Shown piece after piece: positions 7,063 to 15,169 of a stretch of 64,000 bases of DNA (position 1 is the stretch's first letter; every line of letters begins with the position of its first letter). The DNA is taken from positions 69,501 through 133,500 of the forward strand of contig LUCW03000005.1 of NCBI GenBank assembly GCA_001586965.3, read 5' to 3'. The position numbers were made by a program, and so were the translations under genes. The notes beneath the pieces were generated by a model, which was given only the letters and a program-made list of their open reading frames with translations, ran no database searches and was not told the DNA's origin. This stretch comes from Sphaeroforma sirkka (lineage: Eukaryota > Opisthokonta > Ichthyosporea > Ichthyophonida).

Positions 7063-8605
7063 GGTATACAATGTCCAGGCGCTTGCGTAGCGCGGCCACC
7101 TCAGCTACCAGCAGTTGGGTTTGCACCACCAGCATGCTAGTGATGCTAGTCCACTTCACGTCCAGCGCCGCGCCCTCCAGGTCGTCGTACACGAGCTCTG
7201 GTGCAATGACCTGCACCTCTTCCGCGATCAATCCGACATGAGTCTCCTCCTTGTCCACCACCTCGCTCGATGCATGACTCGCCCGTTCCATGTACATGGC
7301 GTACTGGCGTTTTAGCTGTTCGTCTTCACACACACTGGTTGCGGGGCGACCACCACCAGCCTCAGTCCCGTCGCCTTCCAGCGTCTCGGGAACACGTGGG
7401 TGGTTCGCCTCTACCCAATCCTCAAACGTCATGGGCAGCGAAAGCGACTCTGGGAGCGGCCGCGTGTACTTGTTCTTGTTCTTGTAGTTGAACTCCTTGA
7501 CCACCAGGCTCCGCAGGATCGCCTCGACGTCTCGCTCGTAGACGTGGATGTTCTCCTTCGTCGCCTCGCTCGACGTCGCGTACGTGATCTCGCCCGTCGC
7601 CGGGTTGTACGTGAGCGCGTTGGGGCCCGCCGCGTTGCGGATCGGCTTCACAACTAGCGAGTTGTCCACCTGATTGTCGAGCCCGCCCCCCGTAGCGTTT
7701 AACGTGATTGTGTTGTTTGACGATGCGTTCATACACGCAAACGAGCCTACCGCCACCACGTTGGTGCTCAGTCCACCGTTGAACTGCATCGCGCGGTTCC
7801 CGATTACCACACAGTCCCCACCATCCCCCTCCTTAGCCGATGCGATCCCGATTGCGATGCTATTGTCGCCCCCGCCGCCAAACATGCTTTCAAACCCAAT
7901 CGCTACCGAGCCGGTGCCTTGGTCGGCATAGCCCGACCACGCCCCCACACTGACCGCGGAATGGCTCTGGTTGTTTCCACCCGAGTGCGATCCAATGGCC
8001 GTCGCGTGGTCGCCCTGGACGATTCGCCCGGAGTCCATCCCAACGGCCACGGAGTGGAAGCCTTGACTCTCCGTGGCCGCTCTCCCACCCACTGCGACGC
8101 TGTAGTTCCCCTGATCCGTCCATCCCGCGCTGGTGCCGATGGCGATGGCTCGATAATCCTGGTTGGTCGACGCCGCATTCGCCCCAATCGCGATGCCGAG
8201 CTCGCCCTGGTCTGCCCGCCCGGCCTGGTTCCCGATCGCCACTGACGAATCGCCCTGATTGGTCTCGGCTGCAGTTTTGCCGATCGCCACTGACGAATCC
8301 CCCTGACCCGTCAGCCCGGCATGGACACCGAGTGCCACGGCGTTTTGGCTCTGGTCCGTCTGACCGGCGTTTGCCCCTATGGCGATCGCCCGGTACTGCT
8401 GCCCGCTCGCCGCGGCCAACCCGCCGATCGCGATGCCGAGCTCGCTCTGACCCATCTGTCCCGCTTGGACACCCAGGGATATGGCCCTTTTACCCTGGTC
8501 GTTCTCGGCGGCCCGGCTTCCGATTGCGATCCCCTCGTAGTCCTGGCTACTGTGGCCCGCTGAGCGGCCAATACGCACGTTCGTCGACCCTACTTTCCAA
8601 GACAT
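7052..8605 (-). CDS. Beta-roll fibre protein with S74 chaperone domain
   Basis: This is a 517-residue, apparently whole fibre: cap MSWKVGSTNVRIGR, about eighteen 14-residue beta-roll repeats (AIGxxAGxxDQGxxSVAIG), a less regular neck (NAVTLN-type segment near residue 300), then an S74-type domain with EATKENIHVYERDV, VVKEFNYKNKNKY, HVGLIAEEVQVIAPELVYDD and a C-terminal coiled coil. The start at 8605 is set by the cap shared with the 51993 and 4749 starts; the upstream extension is GC-rich repeat. Likely function: trimeric virion spike or attachment fibre whose chaperone is removed after folding. Paralogues: 2285-4255, 26991-28721, 49804-51993. Confidence 0.8.
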   Translation of the reverse strand: MSWKVGSTNVRIGRSAGHSSQDYEGIAIGSRAAENDQGKRAISLGVQAGQMGQSELGIAIGGLAAASGQQYRAIAIGANAGQTDQSQNAVALGVHAGLTGQGDSSVAIGKTAAETNQGDSSVAIGNQAGRADQGELGIAIGANAASTNQDYRAIAIGTSAGWTDQGNYSVAVGGRAATESQGFHSVAVGMDSGRIVQGDHATAIGSHSGGNNQSHSAVSVGAWSGYADQGTGSVAIGFESMFGGGGDNSIAIGIASAKEGDGGDCVVIGNRAMQFNGGLSTNVVAVGSFACMNASSNNTITLNATGGGLDNQVDNSLVVKPIRNAAGPNALTYNPATGEITYATSSEATKENIHVYERDVEAILRSLVVKEFNYKNKNKYTRPLPESLSLPMTFEDWVEANHPRVPETLEGDGTEAGGGRPATSVCEDEQLKRQYAMYMERASHASSEVVDKEETHVGLIAEEVQVIAPELVYDDLEGAALDVKWTSITSMLVVQTQLLVAEVAALRKRLDIVYPNP

Positions 8606-8639
8606 TTTTTTTTTTTGTTTTGTTTGACTATTGTTTACT

Positions 8640-8993
8640 TGTACACCGGATCTTCCGCAGGGGCGTGATTCGCCAGATGGACAAAACTCCATTTCAAGGT
8701 GCAGCATCGCCGTGATGCTCCACGGTCCCCGGGGCTTCTCGCGGCCTCTGCCACAGGGCTCCACGGTCTCTCTCGGGCTCCTCGCGGTCGCCGCCACAGG
8801 GCTCCACAGGCTACCACCACGGGCTCTCGCGGCCTCTGCCACAGGGCCCACGGTCTCTCTCGGCCTCTGCCACAGGGCTCCTCGCGACCTCTACCGGCAC
8901 AATGGTCCAGCGCCGATCCAAAAAAAGGTATATATACGGGAACATTTCCACTAGTTGTGTCACAAGTCCATTTGTAAGGAAAGGAACAAAAGA
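8640..8993. promoter_or_regulatory. GC-rich degenerate repeat and TATA promoter
   Basis: From ~8710 to ~8890 the gap has degenerate copies of a unit around GGCCTCTGCCACAGGGCTC. At 8896-8920 is the motif GCACAATGGTCCAGCGCCGA also seen near 5.5, 6.8 and 18.5 kb, followed at 8929-8936 by TATATATA, about 60 bases before the plus-strand start at 8994. Confidence 0.5.
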
Positions 8994-9407
8994 ATGGACT
9001 CTCTCGTCGACATAAAGTTTACCAAGGGCCGCAACGGCATCTCCACCGCGGTCCTGGATTCGCCGATACGTGTGCCGATCACAAAGGTCACGGTTACGGG
9101 TGACGATCTCTACATAGACGTACCACTGACCGACGAAGACGAGCTGGTGCTGGACATTATCTGCGAGCAGATTGTCGCGCGTGCAAAGGAGACCTTTCCT
9201 CGGACCAAGCGCCACATCGGGATCGAAATTAACAAGGGGAAGCTCAAGGTCTACAATGCCGGTACGCCAAGGGACCGAGAGCTCCTGCTGGCCGTGTGTG
9301 TCAAGACCCTCAAGTATGCCAGGGGCGTCTTGATCATCGTCCCAACTTTCGAGTTCCACGATCCGACCAAGGTCCCTGAACACATACTTGAGATGATAGA
9401 GCACTGA
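8994..9407 (+). CDS. Unrecognised 137-residue protein
   Basis: The start at 8994 follows an A-rich leader and a TATATATA box. The protein is soluble-looking with alternating beta and helical segments (PITKVTVTGDDLYIDV, ELVLDIICEQIVARA, HIGIEINKGKLKVYN). No motif is recognised and no transmembrane segment is seen. It is the first of four plus-strand genes leading into the ART-Fic-ART cluster, so co-expression is possible, but nothing in its sequence ties it to that chemistry. Confidence 0.6.
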   Translation: MDSLVDIKFTKGRNGISTAVLDSPIRVPITKVTVTGDDLYIDVPLTDEDELVLDIICEQIVARAKETFPRTKRHIGIEINKGKLKVYNAGTPRDRELLLAVCVKTLKYARGVLIIVPTFEFHDPTKVPEHILEMIEH

Positions 9408-9463
9408 CCTTACCTTGTACCACATGCGTTTAAATAAAAATAAAAATTGGTTTTCTAGAAAAG

Positions 9464-10174
9464 ATGGATGGCGTGTACTACACAGACAGTGGCACCAAAT
9501 TGCGTGCGTGTCTGGGTGGTGAGCCGAGCACACCAAGTTTATACAACCGGCTTTTCAGCAAACACGGCTCGCACAAGCGGACTGTAGAAGAACTTGTTGA
9601 GACGTTGGGGAGCCAGTGGCAGACCCCACAGTCGGAAATCAACCACACGCTTCGAAAATGCCCGTTGCCCAACTACTCGCCCAAATCAAGCTATTTCTTT
9701 CCGTTCCTGGACCACCAGTGCGCCAGTTTCCTCACGTGCGTGTACAGACTAGACAGGCTGATCTACAGAACGTACGCGGGCGCGGGGCACGTGCTCGACG
9801 ACCAGTACGTGTACATGGGAACACCGCACGACGTGCTGCACAAGCAAAACGTTCTGCGCGGCAGCAGCGCTGTAGACGTTGAGGGTCCCGCGCCGGGCAT
9901 CCATCTCGAGGAACGGGCTTTCCTCACGTGCACCCCCGACATTGCACGCGCCCGGCGCGGGACTCTCTTGCTGCGGTTCAAAATACCGCCGGATGTGCGC
10001 TATTATTACGACAAGCATACAAAGGAGTGTATTGTTCAGCGGAACACTACGCTCAAAACATTCAAGTTCAACAAGAGAGGTGGTGGTAGCACGCGTATTG
10101 CAATCGTGGACTGCGAGCTGTACTCGAACGCGGAACCACCAAGCAAGTTTTTTAGGTACACATCGACACACTGA
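9464..10174 (+). CDS. ART-fold (ADP-ribosyltransferase-like) protein 1
   Basis: This 236-residue protein belongs to a four-member family in this window. Members share an N-terminal motif (RKCPLPNxxxxxxYF), a YxG segment after a helical region, a [FA]xTC[TS] segment matching the S-T-S strand of ADP-ribosyltransferases, and an E-x-x-x-Q-R-N segment matching the catalytic Glu strand (here ECIVQRNTTL). This copy departs most from the R-S-E signature, so catalysis is less sure than for paralogues at 11338, 52564 and 53410. No signal peptide; it probably acts in the host cell. It lies directly upstream of the Fic gene. Fold assignment is inference from motifs. Confidence 0.55.
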   Translation: MDGVYYTDSGTKLRACLGGEPSTPSLYNRLFSKHGSHKRTVEELVETLGSQWQTPQSEINHTLRKCPLPNYSPKSSYFFPFLDHQCASFLTCVYRLDRLIYRTYAGAGHVLDDQYVYMGTPHDVLHKQNVLRGSSAVDVEGPAPGIHLEERAFLTCTPDIARARRGTLLLRFKIPPDVRYYYDKHTKECIVQRNTTLKTFKFNKRGGGSTRIAIVDCELYSNAEPPSKFFRYTSTH

Positions 10175-10252
10175 GTCACCTTCGGGGGCTCTATTCCTTA
10201 AAAAGTGAAAGTTCATTTAAAACGGACATCCACCTGGACCTGCCCACGCGAA

Positions 10253-11326
10253 ATGAACTTTGACCTCGAGTACGCCGAGCTCGTCGCACACGTCCGCCAT
10301 GGCCATCTCGGTCTCGTCCACGTCGACCCCAGCGCCAGCGCCAGCCCGAGGCCCTCCTCCACAGCCCCAGCCCCAGCGCCAGCCCCTGAGGCCCTCCTCC
10401 ACAGCCCCAGCCCCAGCGCCAGCCCCGAGGCCCTCCTCCACAGCCCCAGCCCCAGCGCCAGCCCCGAGGCCCTCCTCCACAGCCCCAGCCCCAGCGCCAG
10501 CCCCGAGGCCCTCCTCCACAGCCCCAGCCCCAGCGCCAGCCCCAGCGCCCCAAACGACGTCATGTGGCGCTACATACACATGTACGCCCACCATCTAGAA
10601 ACCATCAACTGCGACGCCGCCCTGCTGAGCCGAGCCGTCCGCGACTACGTCTACGAGGTCTGGATCGTAGAATCAAATGTTCCACATACAGCCGCAAACT
10701 GGGATCGGTACGAGGCAATGCTCGACGAGGCAATGCTCAGCCCAAGCGCCACGGTGGCCCCGACACACCACCACCACCGTACAGCCGTCAAGGTGCGCAA
10801 CCTCTGGTATACGTGCACGCGGCTGTTTGGCGGCACACGTACGCCGTATGCACTCGACGTTCCCGGCATACAGGCAATACACGCATCCGTCATGCTCGGC
10901 TTGCTCGAGCGGCCGGGGCGGTTTCGCACGACTGAGGTCGCGTCCGCCGGCGGCCACCGGTACGTGGACAGCGCCGCTGTTCCAGGCTCGATGGACCGGC
11001 TCGTCGCGTTTGTCAGGGAAAATCACCCCAAAGACCTGGGCGAGTGTCTGGTGCGGGCGGCGTACACCGCGTATGCGTTTCTGTGCATCCACCCGTTCGC
11101 CAACGGGAACGGGCGGCTTGCACGGATCATCTACTCGCTCATGTGCCGCGAGTACATACCTGTGCCGGTGTCGCTGTACGCCTACCACTTCAACCGCGCC
11201 CACCGGGAGCGCCAGACGATGCTGCACGCGCTGCGGCTCAGCAACGGGTCGTCCGCCCCCGTTGCGTGGACGTTCTGGTGCCTGCAGTGCACGCGGCACT
11301 TCCTGTACTCGTATATGATGGAATAA
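10253..11326 (+). CDS. Fic-domain protein (probable AMP-transferase)
   Basis: The signature HPFANGNGRLAR is at residues ~280-291, matching the Fic motif HPFx[DEA]GNGRxxR with catalytic His and nucleotide-binding Gly/Asn/Arg. Fic enzymes usually move AMP from ATP to a target hydroxyl, changing host GTPases or chaperones. The helical core spans about residues 190-340. The start at 10253 (MNFDLEYAEL) is preferred over 10205 for its context. Residues ~30-100 form a Pro/Ala/Ser region built on 13-residue (39-bp) tandem repeats (SPSPSASPEALLH). No clear inhibitory (S/T)xxxE(G/N) helix was found. An ART-like gene lies on each side, the second starting 11 bases after this stop. Confidence 0.85.
   Translation: MNFDLEYAELVAHVRHGHLGLVHVDPSASASPRPSSTAPAPAPAPEALLHSPSPSASPEALLHSPSPSASPEALLHSPSPSASPEALLHSPSPSASPSAPNDVMWRYIHMYAHHLETINCDAALLSRAVRDYVYEVWIVESNVPHTAANWDRYEAMLDEAMLSPSATVAPTHHHHRTAVKVRNLWYTCTRLFGGTRTPYALDVPGIQAIHASVMLGLLERPGRFRTTEVASAGGHRYVDSAAVPGSMDRLVAFVRENHPKDLGECLVRAAYTAYAFLCIHPFANGNGRLARIIYSLMCREYIPVPVSLYAYHFNRAHRERQTMLHALRLSNGSSAPVAWTFWCLQCTRHFLYSYMME
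10345..10545 (+). repeat. 39-bp coding tandem repeat in the Fic gene
   Basis: Four to five nearly exact 39-bp units (core CCCGAGGCCCTCCTCCACAG) encode the Pro/Ser/Ala linker. The length is a multiple of three, so unit number can change without disturbing the frame. Confidence 0.85.
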
Positions 11327-11337
11327 TATACAAGGAA

Positions 11338-11994
11338 ATGCAACCCGTCAAGTATCGAGAGAAGGGGGCGGCTCTGCTCGCGTGTCTGGCGCAACTAGAG
11401 TCTGGTGCGCGGGTAAAGAGCGTCTCTGACCTCAACGGGCTGCTCAGAAAATGCCCCCTGCCAAATTTCAATCGTGACACCGACTACTTTTCGCACCTAG
11501 TCACACAGTGCTCCACGTTCCTGTCCCGAGTGTACAGGCTCGACGTGTTTGTATCAGACAGATATTCTGCCGGCGGCCACGTGCTACGCGGCAAATACAT
11601 GTACAGGGGATCGCCCGTCGACGTTCTGGACAAGCAGCACCGTGTGTCAAGCGCCAGCGACCCGTCTGGTGTGCACATAGACGCCTTTGCCCTGGTGGAG
11701 CCTGGCTTTGTGTCGTGCGCGGGAAGCAGAGAGGCGGCGGCCCGGTCTGGAAATCCTGATTTCCGCTGCATTCTGCGATTCGAAATACCAAGGGGCGTGT
11801 CCTACTACTACTACGACGACGGGAGGCACGGCAAGCGCAAACGGGAGTGCATGTTGCAACGCAATCTGATATTCATTGATTTTGCATTCCACGGCTGGTA
11901 TGAGGCCGGCGACGGACGTCGGATCGCGGTGGTTGATTGCGAGCTTGTGCCACACTCGGGGTACAACCCCGAGCGCTTCTTTATTCCAAACTAA
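11338..11994 (+). CDS. ART-fold (ADP-ribosyltransferase-like) protein 2
   Basis: This 218-residue protein has the RKCPLPNF motif (residues ~40-47), a transferase-like R strand (KYMYRGSPVDVLDKQ), the S-T-S-like segment EPGFVSCAGS, and the E strand ECMLQRNLIF, followed by a conserved tail (RRIAVVDCELVPHS). In known ART families these three segments bind NAD and hold the catalytic Glu. The start at 11338 is 11 bases after the Fic stop, so the two are probably transcribed together. Target unknown; no export signal, so likely cytosolic in the host. Closest relatives here are the proteins at 9464 and 52564. Confidence 0.62.
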   Translation: MQPVKYREKGAALLACLAQLESGARVKSVSDLNGLLRKCPLPNFNRDTDYFSHLVTQCSTFLSRVYRLDVFVSDRYSAGGHVLRGKYMYRGSPVDVLDKQHRVSSASDPSGVHIDAFALVEPGFVSCAGSREAAARSGNPDFRCILRFEIPRGVSYYYYDDGRHGKRKRECMLQRNLIFIDFAFHGWYEAGDGRRIAVVDCELVPHSGYNPERFFIPN

Positions 11995-12035
11995 CGCTGT
12001 CGTCAGCATTTTTTTTTCTTTCTTAACGAAACAAA

Positions 12036-12134
12036 ATGCAAAACAAAAATCTGGGCCTGATTCTTTTGGTCTGTGTGGTCTGTGCCGTCCTACTCCATCT
12101 CTGGAGACGTTCCCGACGGATGTCCCCAGCGTAG
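12036..12134 (+). CDS. Short ORF encoding a signal-anchor segment
   Basis: This 32-residue ORF reads MQNKNLGLILLVCVVCAVLL followed by a basic stretch, a typical type II signal anchor. It overlaps the start of the GH114-like frame in a different frame. Other enzymes here have just such an anchor before a linker, so this locus looks like an anchored enzyme with about one break, or a separate tiny membrane peptide. Confidence 0.45.
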   Translation: MQNKNLGLILLVCVVCAVLLHLWRRSRRMSPA

Positions 12135-12981
12135 TAGTAGACGGAGGGGCAGTGCAACGGGGACGGGCACGACGAGGGCCGGTAAGTCGTGCACATGTGA
12201 CAATAAAACGTCGACTACCACCGGGGGAGCCGGTGCGGCGACGGGGGCGTCCACAGGGACGTCTGCGACCGGGTCGTCGGTCGCGGGCCTCAGCGCATCC
12301 ACTAGCATGTACCTACTTGCCTGGTCCAATACCGGCGACGGCGACAAGACCACGATGCCGTCGGATGGCACCGGGGCCATTGTCATGCTCGACGGCGACG
12401 ACAGCGCAAGCGAGGTGCAAAAGTACAAGGATCGGGGGTACCTGGTCGCCGGGTACATTTCCGCTGGTAGCTGGGAAGACTGGCGCGACGACAAGTCAGA
12501 GTTCCCCGACGAGGTGTTCGGCAAGCCGTACCCGAACTGGCCCGACGAGACGCTTTTCAAGTTTGACAACTGGCCGCTGCTAATCCCCGGCATGACGAAG
12601 CGCATGCAAAAGCTCAAGGAGAAGGGGTTTGAATATGTAGAGTTTGACAACATTGAAAACTCGGACGAGAGCGACGATGACCAGGTCGACTATACGCGGA
12701 GACTGGGCGAGGTGGCCCTTGAGATTGGTCTGGGGCCGTTGTTCAAGAACGCCGCCGATCTCATTCGTCATGACAAAACTGTGCAGGACAATTACGTTGG
12801 GTTCATTTGTGAAGAATCGATCCAGTGGGGCGACACAGAGGTGTTCCACGAGGTCGCTGCAGGACAGAAGCCCATTTGGATCTTTGAGTATGACGACGTG
12901 TCCTCGTCCGACCTGGAGAAGGCCAGGTCACACGCGACCGAAATATGGTTCGACACAAACAACGGTTGGGAAAGGCTCTAG
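12073..12981 (+). CDS. GH114-like (endo-alpha-1,4-polygalactosaminidase family) TIM-barrel protein
   Basis: Residues ~80-300 match the GH114/TM1410-like barrel: a strand with VMLDGDD, then GYLVAGYISAGSWEDWRDD, the FPDEVFGKPYPNWPDE region, and KGFEYVEFDNIEN, where family members have acidic catalytic residues (xDNxD). Family enzymes cut galactosaminogalactan-type polymers or related glycans. A Thr/Gly/Ala linker (~residues 48-75) precedes the domain like the stalks of the other anchored enzymes. The true start is uncertain; a membrane anchor is encoded just upstream in another frame, so the locus looks broken about once. Likely role: glycan cleavage at the virion or host surface. Confidence 0.65.
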   Translation: MWSVPSYSISGDVPDGCPQRSSRRRGSATGTGTTRAGKSCTCDNKTSTTTGGAGAATGASTGTSATGSSVAGLSASTSMYLLAWSNTGDGDKTTMPSDGTGAIVMLDGDDSASEVQKYKDRGYLVAGYISAGSWEDWRDDKSEFPDEVFGKPYPNWPDETLFKFDNWPLLIPGMTKRMQKLKEKGFEYVEFDNIENSDESDDDQVDYTRRLGEVALEIGLGPLFKNAADLIRHDKTVQDNYVGFICEESIQWGDTEVFHEVAAGQKPIWIFEYDDVSSSDLEKARSHATEIWFDTNNGWERL

Positions 12982-13018
12982 TCTGGTTTAAAGTAGGTAT
13001 GTAAAAAAAGACAAAATC

Positions 13019-13867
13019 ATGTTTGAGGATGACCTGCACGTGCTCATGGACTTGCAGGTGCTACTGGAAACCCTACCCAGTAATGATGTTTGCGAACCAG
13101 ATAGTCTCGGATATGAAATTATCAACGACTGGATTAAACAGGAAATGCACCAGCCGGGTTGGTTCAAGGCGACATTCTATATACACTTTTACTCATACGA
13201 CAAGCCGGCGCGCCAAAGATTGTTCAAAATGCTAGGTAACAAAAACATATACCACCACGTTGAGTACATCGGTGTATGTACTGGTTTTGGTGAGCCGAGT
13301 TTTAAGCAGTGTGCCTCGGACAGGTTTGTCAACTTGCGTGCGTATCTGGCACTATCCATACCGTATGTAGATCACACCGAGGGTAAAATTTTTGATGAAA
13401 TCCTCCGATACTACGAGCAGCAGTTCGAACCTGTTGATCGCGCCGTACTATACAAAGTGCCGTACGGAGAACTCATTCGAGCAGGGATAGCTTCCAAGGC
13501 CGTCCGACACTCAAAAGAACTAACGGGGCGGCTGAACTTATACCGCGTCTGGGCGTCGAAACGGATTGAAAAAACCTTAAGGCGATTGTTTTGTCGCGTG
13601 CACGGTATCCGTACACTTCAGAGAGGGAACCACATTCCACGCAACGACAAACATTATCATCGATTGAATGTGGTTAAATGCGAGCTTCAGATGGTCTACT
13701 ATTTAATACGATACTATGAATGTGAGCTGAGTCTGGTGGAACCAATATCAGACATTGACCACGGGTGCTTCCACATATTTGCCGATGAAATTGCGAGCGA
13801 TAGTCTAGAGTTGGAAACGAGTCTGAAAAACTTGTCGAAACAAGAATGGAAACGTCTGTGCATTTGA
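13019..13867 (+). CDS. Unrecognised 282-residue protein
   Basis: The protein is Tyr/His/Cys-rich and largely helical (FKATFYIHFYSYDKPARQRL, LRAYLALSIPYV, YYLIRYYECELSLVE) with a basic central part (KRIEKTLRRLFCRVHG). It has no clear signal peptide, membrane segment or family motif. It has more A/T-rich codons than the neighbouring genes, so it may have a different origin. It is followed by a low-complexity minisatellite. Confidence 0.6.
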   Translation: MFEDDLHVLMDLQVLLETLPSNDVCEPDSLGYEIINDWIKQEMHQPGWFKATFYIHFYSYDKPARQRLFKMLGNKNIYHHVEYIGVCTGFGEPSFKQCASDRFVNLRAYLALSIPYVDHTEGKIFDEILRYYEQQFEPVDRAVLYKVPYGELIRAGIASKAVRHSKELTGRLNLYRVWASKRIEKTLRRLFCRVHGIRTLQRGNHIPRNDKHYHRLNVVKCELQMVYYLIRYYECELSLVEPISDIDHGCFHIFADEIASDSLELETSLKNLSKQEWKRLCI

Positions 13868-13977
13868 TCGCTCTGCGTTTTCGCGCGCATATTTTTTTTG
13901 TGTTCTGATTTTCAAATGATTTCGGCCAGAAAAGTGCGCCCCACACCCCAGCCCGACTCCGTGCATCTCGAGGCCAG

Positions 13978-14181
13978 GTCAAAGTGCAAAGTACAAAGTG
14001 CAAAGTACAAAGTACAAAGTACAAGGTTCAAGTCCAAAGTACAAGGTTCAAAGTTCAAAAGTTCAAAAGTTCAAAGTTCAGAGTACGAGGTTCAAGTTCA
14101 AAGTGCAAAGGTCAAAGTGCAAAGGTCAAAGTGCAAAGGTCAAAGTGCAAAGGTCAAAGTGCAAAGGTCAAAGTTCAAAGT
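13978..14181. repeat. Minisatellite of CAAAGT-type units
   Basis: Tandem 7-14-bp units, mainly GTCAAAGTGCAAAG and AAGTACAAAGT, fill the gap between two convergent genes and touch the end of the minus-strand gene. The open frames across it are repeat artefacts. Confidence 0.85.
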
Positions 14182-15069
14182 TTATTGCACGCACACCGGT
14201 GACCCAAACAGCTCCAACAGGTCCTTGGACATGGTCAGCCCGCAGTGGTGTCTCACGACGTCAACCAGCGGCACGGTAGCCACACCCACCCCGAGTCGCC
14301 CCGTAGGCAGGTCTCCGAGATAGAGCTGCAGCTTCGCCACGTCCACCACGGCGCAGGGGTCAATGCTAGAATAGTCCAGTCGACTGATGAACGCGTCCAT
14401 CATCTCTAGGTGGAGCTTTGGTATTTCCAGGGGATAATGTGCTGTGCACATGCGCGTCGTCAGTCCCAGCAGCCACACCGCGTCGATTCCGACGAGCGGT
14501 ACACGGCCGCATATGTAACACTTGTCCTCTACTAGGGCCCGTGCGTACTGCACCCACGTCGCATACCCCGGCGGCAGAGGCACGTTCCCGGGGATGCCGA
14601 ACGCCTCGTGATACTTGTAGACGTAGCGTTCCGCCGCAAACACGGGCGCATCCGGCAGAAGCAGGGCTATGGGCTGCAGCCGAGACCGCACGACCAGTGC
14701 CTCGAGCGCCACCTCGGGCAGGTCAAACGGCTCGCCCGTCGGTGACTTTAGCTCATGGTAGGGCGTCCATGACCAGATTCTCTTGACGATACCGCCCAGC
14801 ACGTCCAGCAGGGACTCGAGCTCCGACTTGAGCTGCATGTAGTGCGCCACGTGAAGGCTCGTGTAGCCGTGAGTCTGGAAAACTGGTACGGCGTGGCGAG
14901 TATCTCGGCCTATAAGGCATATCACGGCCTCTACGACCTGGGTGGGAAAGGGGATATAGAGCGCCTCGTGGCCCTTCTGCACAAGCTGGCTGTAGAGCAC
15001 GGGCGAGCTCAGGGCGACAACGCTGTCAGCACTAAACTTGCCGGTGGAACAGTGCACGGTGATTTGCAT
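14182..15069 (-). CDS. BTB/POZ-like protein
   Basis: This is 295 residues from the Met at 15069. The first ~60 residues (VHCSTGKFSADSVVALSSPV, then YIPFPTQVVEAVICLIG) follow the BTB/Skp1 pattern of a beta hairpin, a helix with SxV, and a strand/helix leading to the dimer core. The rest is helical with a CxxC (YICGRV) and no recognised domain. BTB proteins often act as adaptors to cullin ubiquitin ligases, fitting the other ubiquitin-related genes here. Upstream of the start is a TATACATA-rich tract (15115-15165). Assignment is by pattern only. Confidence 0.45.
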   Translation of the reverse strand: MQITVHCSTGKFSADSVVALSSPVLYSQLVQKGHEALYIPFPTQVVEAVICLIGRDTRHAVPVFQTHGYTSLHVAHYMQLKSELESLLDVLGGIVKRIWSWTPYHELKSPTGEPFDLPEVALEALVVRSRLQPIALLLPDAPVFAAERYVYKYHEAFGIPGNVPLPPGYATWVQYARALVEDKCYICGRVPLVGIDAVWLLGLTTRMCTAHYPLEIPKLHLEMMDAFISRLDYSSIDPCAVVDVAKLQLYLGDLPTGRLGVGVATVPLVDVVRHHCGLTMSKDLLELFGSPVCVQ

Positions 15070-15169
15070 ATTGAACACGTTGTATATGTACAATGTATGG
15101 AACTGAATACATTTATAAAAATGATATACATATATATACATATATACATATATACATATATGATATTTT

